From: Galactobacillus timonensis
GTDB taxonomy: Bacteria > Bacillota_I > Bacilli_A > Erysipelotrichales > Erysipelotrichaceae
NCBI RefSeq assembly: GCF_900240265.1
Contig: NZ_LT964739.1
Span: 1,510,664-1,574,663, forward strand
Reading direction: 5' to 3'
DNA length: 64,000 nucleotides
Each line of letters starts with the position of its first letter. Within the stretch, counting starts at the first letter, position 1. A program made the translations under genes and the position numbers. Shown here one piece after another: positions 8,008-15,603 of this stretch. The notes under the pieces are model-generated. The model searched no databases and was not told the origin of the DNA. It saw nothing but the letters and a program-made list of their open reading frames with translations.

Positions 8008-8256
8008 ATGGCGCAGGATGAACTTGAGAATATTGATCGGATCATTGAAGCGCTGGATCGTTCCTGTTATGTTCCACCATGGCGGAAAATGAATCTGACT
8101 ATCGAGGAAGCGGCTGAATACTCTGGAATTGGCCGCAATAAACTTCGCGAGTTGACGGATGATGAAAGCTGTGATTTCGTGCTCTGGGTTGGATCGAAGC
8201 GAATGATCAAGCGTGTGCAATTCGAAGAATACATGCGCAAGCAATACTCAATTTAA
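8008..8256 (+). CDS. xis: Tn916-type excisionase
   Basis: 82 residues. The core NLTIEEAAEYSGIGRNKLREL is a winged-helix/MerR-like excisionase domain, followed by a WVGSKRMIKR wing and an FEEYMRKQ helix, as in Tn916 Xis. Size and position 74 bp before the integrase agree. It would bend the attachment sites and steer the integrase toward excision. It is preceded by TCTGGAGGC, a usable ribosome-binding site, 16 nt after the FtsK-like gene. Confidence 0.82.
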   Translation: MAQDELENIDRIIEALDRSCYVPPWRKMNLTIEEAAEYSGIGRNKLRELTDDESCDFVLWVGSKRMIKRVQFEEYMRKQYSI

Positions 8257-8330
8257 CGGTAAAGAGAAGAGGAATGTACTCACTATGTTATCATATGGGT
8301 ACACCTCTTCTTCTGTTAGAAAGGAGAAAT

Positions 8331-9572
8331 ATGAATCGAAAAGAAAGAAGAAGAGATAGTAAAAACCGTGTACTGAAAACCGGTGAGTATCAGCGTGCAA
8401 ATGGAACATATGAGTATCGGTGGACAGATAAGATTGGACGTAGACATGCTGTCTATGCCCCATCATTGACAGAACTGCGGGATAAAGAAGAAGAGATCGT
8501 TAAGAGCAGCATCGAAGGTAAGAGAGTTGATGCAAATAAGCTGACTGTCGATGATGTATATCAGATGTGGTGTGATCTTAAGCGGGGGCTGAAAGAAAAT
8601 ACCTTTTCAAACTACCGCTATATGTATGAGATGTTTGTTAAGGATACGCTGGGGAGGTGCAGAATCGTCGACCTGAAGCGTTCCGATATCAGAGGATTCT
8701 ACAATTCCTTGCATGATGTGAGAGGACTGAAGCCGGCAACTATCGATTGTGTGCATACGGTTCTGCATCAGGTCTTAGACATCGCAGTAGATGATGAGTA
8801 TATCCGTTACAACCCTTGTGACAAAGCACTGAAAGAGCTTAAAAAGGCGTATTCAAACGAGAACGGAAAAAAAACTGCACTGACCGTTCCCCAGATGACA
8901 TTGCTGCTAAGATACCTGAAGAACAGCAATCAGTACCGCCATTGGTATCCAATCATCGTTACCATGATCTACACGGGTATGCGGATTGGAGAAATCACCG
9001 GCTTGCGTTGGGAAGATGTTGACATGGAAAACGGGCTGATCCATGTAACACATACCCTGGTATATTACAGCAAGCGAGAGAAAGGAAAAGACAATCACCA
9101 GATATTTGCCATCAATTCCCCGAAGACACCAGCTGGATATCGCACTATTCCGATGCTTCCGATTGTAAAGGAGGCGTTGAATATGCAACGGGAATATCTG
9201 GATGAAGCAGGCATTTCGTGTAAGGTTACAATCGATGGATACACCAACTTTGTCTTCTTGAATAGATTCGGTGAAACATTGCACCAGGGCACGGTAAATA
9301 AGGCGCTGAGAAGGATTATTCGTGACTGCAATTTTGAAGTAATGGATAAAGAGGAACTTTGCGACAAGACAGTACTGCTCCCACAATTTTCATGTCATAC
9401 GCTAAGACATACAATGTCGACCAGAATGAATGAAGCGGGAATTAACGACAAGGTACGAATGGCTGTAATGGGGCATACGGATATCAAAGTGACGCAAGAT
9501 ATTTATACTGATGTATTCGATGATTATGCAGCGTCGGAGCTGGCAAAGATGGATAAGTTTGCTAAAGAATAG
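8331..9572 (+). CDS. int: Tn916-type tyrosine integrase
   Basis: 413 residues from ATG 8331, which has AAAGGAGAA 5 nt upstream; open sequence before it is not needed. An N-terminal arm-binding domain (ENGTYEYRW-like strand region near residue 20) and a SAM-like core-binding domain lead to the catalytic part. Catalytic motifs are TGMRIGEITG (Arg), HTLRHT (His, Arg), GHTDIKVT (His) and QDIYTD (Tyr nucleophile). It is the last gene of the element and ends 131 bp before the metG fragment, as expected for an integrase next to its attachment site. Confidence 0.9.
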   Translation: MNRKERRRDSKNRVLKTGEYQRANGTYEYRWTDKIGRRHAVYAPSLTELRDKEEEIVKSSIEGKRVDANKLTVDDVYQMWCDLKRGLKENTFSNYRYMYEMFVKDTLGRCRIVDLKRSDIRGFYNSLHDVRGLKPATIDCVHTVLHQVLDIAVDDEYIRYNPCDKALKELKKAYSNENGKKTALTVPQMTLLLRYLKNSNQYRHWYPIIVTMIYTGMRIGEITGLRWEDVDMENGLIHVTHTLVYYSKREKGKDNHQIFAINSPKTPAGYRTIPMLPIVKEALNMQREYLDEAGISCKVTIDGYTNFVFLNRFGETLHQGTVNKALRRIIRDCNFEVMDKEELCDKTVLLPQFSCHTLRHTMSTRMNEAGINDKVRMAVMGHTDIKVTQDIYTDVFDDYAASELAKMDKFAKE

Positions 9573-9698
9573 TGGTTTACCACAACCTTACCAAATAAAT
9601 ATGACACATATGGAAACATATAAGAAGATATAAATGTGTGCATGTTTAGAAAGGGCAGAGATAATAACCTATAACAGTATATAATAAGTTATGGGAAA

Positions 9699-9714
9699 GG
9701 GAATTGTTATTCCC
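9699..9714. other. Candidate right attachment core (inverted repeat)
   Basis: GGGAAT-TGTT-ATTCCC is a perfect 6-bp inverted repeat with a 4-bp centre, just where sequence after the integrase becomes metG coding sequence (LLFP...). Tyrosine recombinase core sites usually have this form. A TATAAT box at 9680-9685 lies just before it. The left partner is not in the window, so the exact crossover point is not established. Confidence 0.45.
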
Positions 9715-10222
9715 GACAATGAAGCCAAGAGAAGGCGACAAGAAGGCGGCTTCGGCAGAACCGGCTGAAAGCAATGTTGCTGCAGAAACTGAGAGCGCCG
9801 AAGAAAAGACGCAGGAGAATTGCTTCTTTACGCCGAACGAGAAGATTGACTTCTCCGGTGTGACGATTGAACCGCTGTTTGCGGATCAGGTGGATTTCGA
9901 TACCTTCAGCAGGTCGGATTTCCGGGCTGTGAAGGTCAAGGAATGCACAGCAGTACCGAAGTCAAAGAAGCTGCTGAAGTTTGTGCTCGATGATGGTACG
10001 GGGACAGACCGTGTCATTCTCTCTGGCATTCATGCATATTATGAGCCGGAGGAACTGGTGGGGAAGACATTGATTGCGATCGTCAACCTGCCGGCGCGTT
10101 CCATGATGGGCATCGACTCCTGCGGCATGCTCCTGTCTGCGGTGAACGAGAAAAACGGTGAGGAAGAGCTCCATCTTCTGATGGTGGACAACCACATCCC
10201 GGCAGGCGCGAAGCTGTATTGA
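9704..10222 (+). pseudogene. metG: 3' part of methionyl-tRNA synthetase gene: C-terminal tRNA-binding domain
   Basis: About 170 residues. The first recognisable residues (LLFP) match the end of the MetRS anticodon-binding domain. An Ala/Glu/Lys-rich linker of about 50 residues follows, then a complete EMAP/Trbp111-like OB-fold (FSRSDFRAVKV..., LVGKTLIAIVNL, GMLLSA), the dimerising tRNA-binding tail of bacterial MetRS. The catalytic and anticodon domains are missing; the sequence to the left is the integrase end. No well-placed Shine-Dalgarno exists for TTG 9704 or ATG 9719. A strong terminator follows, as for an intact gene end. It could be a silent remnant or an orphan tRNA-binding protein acting in trans. 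Confidence 0.8.
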
Positions 10223-10234
10223 TCCAAAAAATAA

Positions 10235-10281
10235 AGAGGTGCTTCTTTCCCGGTGCTGATGGGAAAGAGGCACTTCTTTTA
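10235..10281 (+). terminator. Strong intrinsic terminator of metG
   Basis: AGAGGTGCTTCTTTCCC (10235-10251) pairs almost fully with GGGAAAGAGGCACTTCT (10261-10277), followed by TTTT. Confidence 0.75.
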
Positions 10282-10321
10282 TTGTTGGCCGGTATTGTTT
10301 CTGCTTCGGTTTCTGTATTCC

Positions 10322-11194
10322 TTAGAAGGCGATGTGCAGCAGCTCAAACAGCAGTCCCCAGGCTGCGCCGAGGACATACAGCATGATGACGATCTTGATG
10401 TTTTCTTTCGGGTGACGGTTTGTACGGAACAGGACGAGGAGGCCGACGCCTGCGCTGACCAGAAGGCCGGACATCATCTGACCGGGTGTGATCATTCCGT
10501 CAAGGTACAGCTGTGTAATGGCTACGGAGGCGCCGCAGTTGGGAATCAGGCCGATCAGAGATGTCAGAAAGACGCCGATGATCTTTCGCCTGGAAAGAAA
10601 GGCAGTGATATAGGCTTCGCCGACATTTTCGACAATGATTCCGAGAACCAGGGAAATGATGAAAACGAAGAGGGCGATATGGATCGTATGAATGAGGGCG
10701 GAGAGGAAGATACTGTCTTCTTCATCTTCGCAATGGCAGTGCTCGGCTTCACAAAGGTCGTGTATGCGCTTCTGCGTCTTGTATTTGTATTTTGTAAAGC
10801 GCAGGAAGAAGTCGATGGCGATGCCCGTGACGATGCCGATGGCGGCCTTGGTGAATACGATCTTCAGGATTGTATTCATGTTTGTCTGGCTCGAAATCAG
10901 CAGCGGCAGCATTTCATCGCTGGTTGAAAAGAAGACGGAAATCAGTGTTCCGATTGTCAGAAGTCCTCCGGCATACAGAGATGCGGCGGCGGCAGAGAAG
11001 CCGCATTGCGGAACCATGCCTACGATGCCTCCGAAGAGAGGTCCAAGTCTGCCGACTTTTGAGAGGACGCTGATCTGCTTTTCCTGCGTCTTTCGCTCGA
11101 GCCATTCCATGACCAGGTATGTGATAAACAGGAACGGGAGCAGTTTAGCTGTATCGATTGCGGCATCAACAATGCCATCCAGTAACCAGTTCAT
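10322..11194 (-). CDS. ArsP_2-type putative heavy-metal/manganese exporter, membrane protein
   Basis: 290 residues from the ATG at 11194, with AAGAAGGAGAAATCA in front. There are about eight to ten hydrophobic helices in two related halves; each carries a conserved Cys motif (GMVPQCGFSAAAASL and GLIPNCGASVAITQL), the hallmark of the PF11449 family of putative 10-TM metal exporters. A His/Cys/Asp/Glu-rich loop (CEAEHCHCEDEED) lies between the halves and may sense or bind metal. The start overlaps the stop of the fur-like gene by 4 nt, so the two form an operon. The transported ion is not known from sequence; manganese, zinc or arsenic-type substrates are all possible. Confidence 0.8.
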   Translation of the reverse strand: MNWLLDGIVDAAIDTAKLLPFLFITYLVMEWLERKTQEKQISVLSKVGRLGPLFGGIVGMVPQCGFSAAAASLYAGGLLTIGTLISVFFSTSDEMLPLLISSQTNMNTILKIVFTKAAIGIVTGIAIDFFLRFTKYKYKTQKRIHDLCEAEHCHCEDEEDSIFLSALIHTIHIALFVFIISLVLGIIVENVGEAYITAFLSRRKIIGVFLTSLIGLIPNCGASVAITQLYLDGMITPGQMMSGLLVSAGVGLLVLFRTNRHPKENIKIVIMLYVLGAAWGLLFELLHIAF

Positions 11195-11604
11195 TTGATT
11201 TCTCCTTCTTCTTTGGCACACGTTTCACACAGGCCCACGAGCATACTGTGGGCGCATTCGAGCCGGAATCCATGCGTTTTGATGAGAAAGCTGCTCAGAT
11301 CCTGCATCTCACTGTCACTGAGGTGGATGATGCGTCCGCACCGGCGGCAGTAGAGATGAATGTGATTCATGCATGCGTGATCTTTGCGGGCATACTGATA
11401 AAGAGCTTCTTCGCCTGTGATGTCCATGGTCTTGATGAGGGCATTTTCTTCGCACAGTTTTTCAAGATTTCTGTATACCGTGACGAGATTGATATTGATC
11501 TGATCGTTCTGCATCTGCTGGTAGATCCGGGAGGCGCTGAAGCGTTGATCCCTATCTTCTTCGAAGTAATGCAGAATCTGCTGTTTGTATTTCGAGCTTT
11601 TCAT
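11191..11604 (-). CDS. Fur-family metal-responsive repressor
   Basis: 137 residues from ATG 11604. It has the N-terminal winged helix (NQINLVTVYRNLEKL-like segment, ININLVTVYRNL) and the C-terminal metal domain with His clusters (HACMNHIHLYC) and two CxxC-type structural zinc pairs (CRRCG and CETCA). The wider family covers Fur, Zur, PerR and Mur; the sequence alone does not decide the metal. The first gene of an operon with the exporter, it is preceded by two identical GCAAATAATTTGC palindromes, so autoregulation is likely. Confidence 0.85.
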   Translation of the reverse strand: MKSSKYKQQILHYFEEDRDQRFSASRIYQQMQNDQININLVTVYRNLEKLCEENALIKTMDITGEEALYQYARKDHACMNHIHLYCRRCGRIIHLSDSEMQDLSSFLIKTHGFRLECAHSMLVGLCETCAKEEGEIK

Positions 11605-11614
11605 AGTTCTATCC

Positions 11615-11672
11615 TGCAAATAATTTGCGTTATCAAGTATACACTGCATGAAGGGTAATGCAAATAATTTGC
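11615..11672. promoter_or_regulatory. Paired palindromic operators of the Fur-family operon
   Basis: GCAAATAATTTGC occurs twice, at 11616-11628 and 11660-11672, centre to centre 44 bp, directly upstream of the fur-like start. Each is a perfect 13-mer palindrome. The spacing is about four helical turns, so two repressor dimers could sit on the same DNA face. Confidence 0.7.
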
Positions 11673-11784
11673 ACATAAGTATTCTCCGGTTCCGTTGTGT
11701 CTGCGGGTCTCTATCACTCGCCCGCCGGCATATCGGCTGAATCAGATAAGGTGCTACAATGACTGAAAAACAGGGGCAGCAGCC

Positions 11785-12384
11785 ATGATGGAAAAAGACA
11801 GAGCGACAATTGAGTATTACAACGCCAACGCCGGCGCATTTGCGGCTTCTACGAAGGATGTTGCCTTTGCGTCGATGCAACAGAGATTTCTGAAGCATAT
11901 TCCACAGCATGGAAGAATACTTGACTTTGGAGGCGGATCCGGAAGAGATACGAAGTATTTTCTGGAACATGGATATTCTGTGGATGCGATCGATGGCTCT
12001 GAAGAAATGTGTCGCAATGCCTCTGCCTATACAGGCATCACCGTCAGACATATGTACTTTGAGGAACTGAATGAAACCGGTGTCTATGATGGGATCTGGG
12101 CCTGTGCTTCGATTCTGCATGTACATAAAGAAGATCTGCCGGACATCTTTCAAAAGATGTGCAGAGCACTGAAAGAAAACGGAACCCTGTATGTTTCGTT
12201 TAAATATGGAACGTTTGAAGGGGAAAGGAACGGAAGATACTTCACAGATCTCAATGAAGACGGTTTGAGGAAAGTGATCAGGGAGATTCCTGAACTTGTC
12301 ATTGCCGAGACATGGGTCACGGGTGATGCGCGTCCCGGAAGAGAAAACGAGAAGTGGCTCAATGCTTTGCTGGTGCGGAGATAA
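11785..12384 (+). CDS. Class I SAM-dependent methyltransferase (TehB/UbiE-like)
   Basis: 199 residues. The AdoMet-binding motif is ILDFGGGSGRDT near residue 40, followed by acidic motif II VDAIDGSEEM and the post-motif CASILHVH. This layout is shared by TehB-like and small-molecule methyltransferases. The substrate cannot be told. An IS200/IS605 element begins only about 20 bp after the stop codon. Confidence 0.72.
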   Translation: MMEKDRATIEYYNANAGAFAASTKDVAFASMQQRFLKHIPQHGRILDFGGGSGRDTKYFLEHGYSVDAIDGSEEMCRNASAYTGITVRHMYFEELNETGVYDGIWACASILHVHKEDLPDIFQKMCRALKENGTLYVSFKYGTFEGERNGRYFTDLNEDGLRKVIREIPELVIAETWVTGDARPGRENEKWLNALLVRR

Positions 12385-12430
12385 TTGATATAGTGGCGGC
12401 GCATACCCCGTCTATAGCAGCTCAAGCTGT

Positions 12431-12901
12431 TTAGGCGGGGTTAGCCGCCTTTCTTCTTCCTGCCTGACGGCGATATCCTTCGTTATCGCGTTTTCCCTGT
12501 TCCTGGATATAGATTCTGACAGCCTCTTCGGTGGTTTCAGATACGGTGCTCAGGAAGTAGCTGTCAGACCAGAAAAGGTCTTTCCAGTAATACTTTTCCA
12601 ATGCAGAAGAAAACTCTTTCCTCAGCAGCCGGGAAGTAACCGTTTTATAATTGTTCACCAGTTTAGAGAGCTGCGTCTGTGGAGAGGCTTCGAAAAGAAG
12701 ATGCACATGATCTTTGTCAGTAGTAATCTCCAGAATTCGGCACTTCCAGTCGCCTTCTATCACTTCGCGACTGATCTGAATCAGCCGATTGGCGAGCTCC
12801 CCTGTAAGCACCGGATGTCTGTATTTAGTGACTACAACCAAATTGTACTGAAGCTTATAAATAGAATGCCTGTTCCTATGATATTCAGCGTAATAGTCCA
12901 T
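12431..12901 (-). CDS. tnpA: IS200/IS605 Y1 HUH transposase TnpA
   Basis: 156 residues. The HUH motif DHVHLLFE (near residue 65) and a C-terminal VRIYIQEQGK helix with the single nucleophilic Tyr define the Y1 transposases that cut and rejoin single strands at the element ends. The stop codon lies in the left-end hairpin. Its C-terminal tail is Arg/Lys-rich. It looks intact. Confidence 0.85.
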   Translation of the reverse strand: MDYYAEYHRNRHSIYKLQYNLVVVTKYRHPVLTGELANRLIQISREVIEGDWKCRILEITTDKDHVHLLFEASPQTQLSKLVNNYKTVTSRLLRKEFSSALEKYYWKDLFWSDSYFLSTVSETTEEAVRIYIQEQGKRDNEGYRRQAGRRKAANPA

Positions 12902-12965
12902 ATCTATGCCTCCATCTATTTAATCGTACCACTAAAAATGTTATACTGTATTTAGGAGATAGGAA

Positions 12966-14315
12966 ATGCAGGTTGTTGGAAGCTATGGTATACGCATTCG
13001 AGACAGCCATGATGCGCTGAAAAGAACAGCGGATCTCTTTTCAGATGCCGTCGCCCATCTTGTCCGCCCTGCACTTGAAAACTGGGATGCCTTATGCGAA
13101 GCAGGGGGAGCACAAATGCGGCAGAGAATGCTTGAGCGCATGATCCATTCTGCTAAGGGTTTCTCTTCATCTGACGCCTTCGATCAGAAGTTTCCAAAAT
13201 TTCCTTCCTATTATCGCAGAGCCGCTATTATGCAGGCTCTTGGTATCGTTTCTGCTTATCAGTCATCTCTGAAGAACTGGAAGGCGAACGGCTGTACGGG
13301 AGAACCACCAAAGCTGGATTCCTGTAAGCACCGGATGCCTGCACTGTATCGCGGCAACACTTATAAGCCTGTGATCGATGAACAGACAGGCAAAGTGCTG
13401 CCTTATGCGGCAAAGATCAAGGTGCTCCGCAAAAACGATTGGGTATGGGATACCGTTCGCCTATCTAAGACGGATGTTGACTACCTTGACAAGAGAGGCA
13501 GAAACGGAGATATCTCTGCTCCCGTGCTGGAGAAGAAGCACGGATGCTGGAAGCTGAGATTTGCAGTAACGGAAACTGTAGAATTGTCCGCAAAACCTGT
13601 ATCGGAGCAGAAGATCTGTGCTGTCGACCTGGGGATTCGTACAGATGCGGTATGCAGTATCATGGACTCGAAGGGTACTGTCCTGGCGCGTAAGTTCATT
13701 ATGCGCGGAAGAGAAGACTCTTTGAGCAATGCCCTGCATCGGGTGTCTGTATTCCAGTCTCTGCATGGATCACATGACTCCGGACGGCTCTGGAATATTG
13801 CAAAGCGAAGAAACAGGAATCTTGCACATCAGATTGCGCGGGAGATTGTGAACTTTGCCATTGCGAATGAGTGCGATGCCATTGTCATGGAGCATCTTGA
13901 TACGAAAGGCAGAAAGTGCGGCAGTAAGAAGCAGAAACTTGCCATGTGGAAGCACGCTGACATTCAGAAAACCGTAGAAAGCCTTGCCCATCATTATGGG
14001 ATTCGCATCTCACGTGTCAATGCATGGGGAACCAGCCGTCTTGCGTATGACGGAACCGGACGTGTCAGACGGGGAAGAGAAGTGTCCGAAGACACGCCTT
14101 ATGACGTCTGTGTATTCAAAAGCGGAAAGATCTACAATTGCGACCTTTCCGCCAGCTACAACATCGGTGCCCGTTATTTTATCCGCGGGCTGTTAATGGA
14201 ATCACCCGATCTTATGACAAAAGTCTCTGGGATCGGGAGTGGAACCCAAAGGACGTTAGCTGACCTATGGAAGATCAACAGGGTTTTGTACCCTCTGCTT
14301 CCAGCGGCAGTCTGA
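12966..14315 (+). CDS. tnpB: TnpB-type RNA-guided nuclease, variant without classical zinc knuckle
   Basis: 449 residues; GGAGATAGGAA precedes the ATG. RuvC-like active-site segments are AVDLGIRTD (near residue 220), IVMEHLD (near 304) and NCDLSASYN (near 395), so all three acidic positions are present. The two CxxC knuckles that most TnpB proteins carry between RuvC-II and III are absent; only a C-x10-C pair (CVFKSGKIYNC) remains. TnpB uses the right-end RNA as guide to cut DNA at empty donor sites. The gene seems complete. Confidence 0.8.
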   Translation: MQVVGSYGIRIRDSHDALKRTADLFSDAVAHLVRPALENWDALCEAGGAQMRQRMLERMIHSAKGFSSSDAFDQKFPKFPSYYRRAAIMQALGIVSAYQSSLKNWKANGCTGEPPKLDSCKHRMPALYRGNTYKPVIDEQTGKVLPYAAKIKVLRKNDWVWDTVRLSKTDVDYLDKRGRNGDISAPVLEKKHGCWKLRFAVTETVELSAKPVSEQKICAVDLGIRTDAVCSIMDSKGTVLARKFIMRGREDSLSNALHRVSVFQSLHGSHDSGRLWNIAKRRNRNLAHQIAREIVNFAIANECDAIVMEHLDTKGRKCGSKKQKLAMWKHADIQKTVESLAHHYGIRISRVNAWGTSRLAYDGTGRVRRGREVSEDTPYDVCVFKSGKIYNCDLSASYNIGARYFIRGLLMESPDLMTKVSGIGSGTQRTLADLWKINRVLYPLLPAAV

Positions 14316-14471
14316 CGATCCCGACATAAGTCTGAGAAACGTTAGTACAGATGGGTGCATAAGCTTCGGCTTGTGTGCTGTGCTGTTACCGTATCGTTTG
14401 TGCAGACGGAAGTCTGAGGGCACACAAGCCCTTGGAAGCCCCGTCTATAGTGCGTTAGCACTTAGGAGGGG
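14316..14471 (+). ncRNA. Probable omega/reRNA region and right end of the IS605 element
   Basis: 156 bp from the tnpB stop to the right-end hairpin. It has hairpin-rich sequence such as GCATAAGCTTCGGCTTGTGTGC (about 14357-14380) and the terminal hairpin 14439-14471. TnpB guide RNAs come from this part of IS605 elements, with the guide reading into the flank (here the nitroreductase fragment). Position-based inference. Confidence 0.5.
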
Positions 14472-14473
14472 AG

Positions 14474-14704
14474 GTTCACCTTTCGATTGCCCAGGAAAAT
14501 ATGTGGCTGCGCGCGGACGAGCTTGGACTTGGCGGCGTGTGGCTGGCCATCGCTCCGGAGCAGGAGCGGATGGACAATGTTCGCAGGATTCTGAATCTTC
14601 CGGACAATGTTGAGGCTTTTTCGCTGTTCCCGCTGGGCTGGCCTGGGGAATCACGGCCGCAGCAGAACCGTTTCCACGAAGAACGGATTCATTGGGTTGA
14701 CTGA
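14474..14704 (+). pseudogene. Nitroreductase C-terminal fragment cut by IS605
   Basis: Open frame running into the IS right end. Residues match the C-terminal third of NfsA/NfnB-type nitroreductases: a helix before LGLGGVWLAIAP, then ILNLPDNVEAFSLFPLGWP, and a basic tail ending HWVD. The FMN-binding N-terminal two thirds are not found on the other side of the IS, so a deletion accompanied or followed the insertion. Confidence 0.75.
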
Positions 14705-14724
14705 GAGAAATACAGGAGGCAGAC

Positions 14725-15135
14725 ATGCGGCGCGAAATTGTAAAGGATGAACTGTTTCTGCGGCAGAAGGCTGAGCCGGCGGGGGAATCAGATCTCTGGA
14801 TTGCGCAGGATCTGAAAGATACGCTGGACGCGAACCACAGCATCTGTGCAGGCATGGCTGCGAATATGATCGGTTTTGCCAGAGCAATCATCATCGTTGC
14901 GATCGGTGATTTTGACCTTGTGATGATCAATCCAAAGATTGTCAAAAAAAGCGGCCCTTATACGGCCAAAGAGGGATGTCTGAGTCTTGATGGTGTGCGG
15001 AGTGCGAAGCGGTGGCAGAAGATCACGGTGCGCTATCAGGATCTCTCACTGCAGTGGCATACGGAGGATTTTTCTTCGATGACGGCTGAAGTCATTCAGC
15101 ATGAGTGCGATCATCTGCAGGGCATCCTCATATAA
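14725..15135 (+). CDS. def: Peptide deformylase, short form
   Basis: 136 residues. It removes the formyl group from new N-terminal methionines. The three deformylase motifs are visible: GMAANMIG (motif 1, with Asn where Gln is common), EGCLS (motif 2, zinc Cys) and QHECDHLQG (motif 3, the HExxH zinc site). At 136 residues it is shorter than the usual 150-190 and may be an accessory deformylase. ACAGGAGGC is the ribosome-binding site. It probably shared a transcript with the broken nitroreductase upstream. Confidence 0.82.
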   Translation: MRREIVKDELFLRQKAEPAGESDLWIAQDLKDTLDANHSICAGMAANMIGFARAIIIVAIGDFDLVMINPKIVKKSGPYTAKEGCLSLDGVRSAKRWQKITVRYQDLSLQWHTEDFSSMTAEVIQHECDHLQGILI

Positions 15136-15164
15136 AAAAGACGGGCAGGAACTGCCTGCCCGTC
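15134..15164 (-). terminator. Intrinsic terminator of the peroxidase-ohrR operon
   Basis: GACGGGCAGG/CCTGCCCGTC stem (15140-15149/15155-15164). On the minus strand it is followed by six T (15134-15139). It overlaps the last codon of ohrR and may also stop def transcripts. Confidence 0.65.
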
Positions 15165-15603
15165 AGTCATCGAGAATCTGATACAGAATGCGGTAGAGGG
15201 AGCGTGCATCTTCCTGATTCAGGTGGATGCAGGCTCCTATTTTCGCTGGAATATCCTCTGCCTGTTTCTTTAATGCTTTGCCTTTTTCGGTGAGCTGAAT
15301 CGTTACCCTGCGCTCATCTTCCTTACTGCGAAGGCGTTTAACAATACCTTCTGTCTCCATCTTCTTGAGTAGGGGCGTCAGGGTACCGTTATCGAGATGA
15401 AGCAGATCGCCGATCGCTCCGACCGTCTGACCGTCCTTTTCCCACAGAACAAGAAGAACAATGTACTGGGTATAGGTGATGCCAAGCGGCTTCAGAAGCG
15501 GCGTATAGGCGCCGGTAACTTTGCGTGCCGCAGCATAGAGAGGAAAGCACAGCTGATTCTCCAGTTTCAGTGCATCCTCCGGTTTCATGGTTTCGACGCT
15601 CAT
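15163..15603 (-). CDS. ohrR: MarR/OhrR-family peroxide-sensing repressor
   Basis: 146 residues. N-terminal LCFPLYAAARKVTGAY carries the single redox Cys of OhrR-type regulators, and the winged helix (LLHLDNGTLTPLLKKME, then RSKEDERRV) fits MarR proteins. OhrR proteins release DNA when this Cys is oxidised by organic hydroperoxides. Its ATG overlaps the stop of the peroxidase gene (TGATG), so the pair is cotranscribed. A 29-bp palindrome upstream of the operon is the probable operator. Confidence 0.82.
   Translation of the reverse strand: MSVETMKPEDALKLENQLCFPLYAAARKVTGAYTPLLKPLGITYTQYIVLLVLWEKDGQTVGAIGDLLHLDNGTLTPLLKKMETEGIVKRLRSKEDERRVTIQLTEKGKALKKQAEDIPAKIGACIHLNQEDARSLYRILYQILDD

Larger units (their letters stand above)
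12406..14471. mobile_element. IS200/IS605-family element with divergent tnpA and tnpB
   Basis: Similar hairpins bound the element: CCCCGTCTATAG...GGCGGGG (12406-12440) on the left and CCCCGTCTATAG...GGAGGGG (14439-14471) on the right, which share their first 12 bases. IS605 transposases recognise such subterminal hairpins and leave no target duplication. Inside are tnpA on the minus strand and tnpB on the plus strand, divergent with a 64-bp gap. To the right lies a nitroreductase gene lacking its 5' half. Confidence 0.8.

Noticed and set aside
10253..10927. 224-codon ORF on the plus strand over the ArsP_2 gene
   Set aside because: Antisense shadow of a well-supported membrane protein gene with a good start; the protein is low-complexity and unlike any family.
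11605..12153. Long N-terminal extension of the Fur-family protein
   Set aside because: It covers the two operator palindromes and runs antisense over the methyltransferase gene; the Fur domain starts at ATG 11604.
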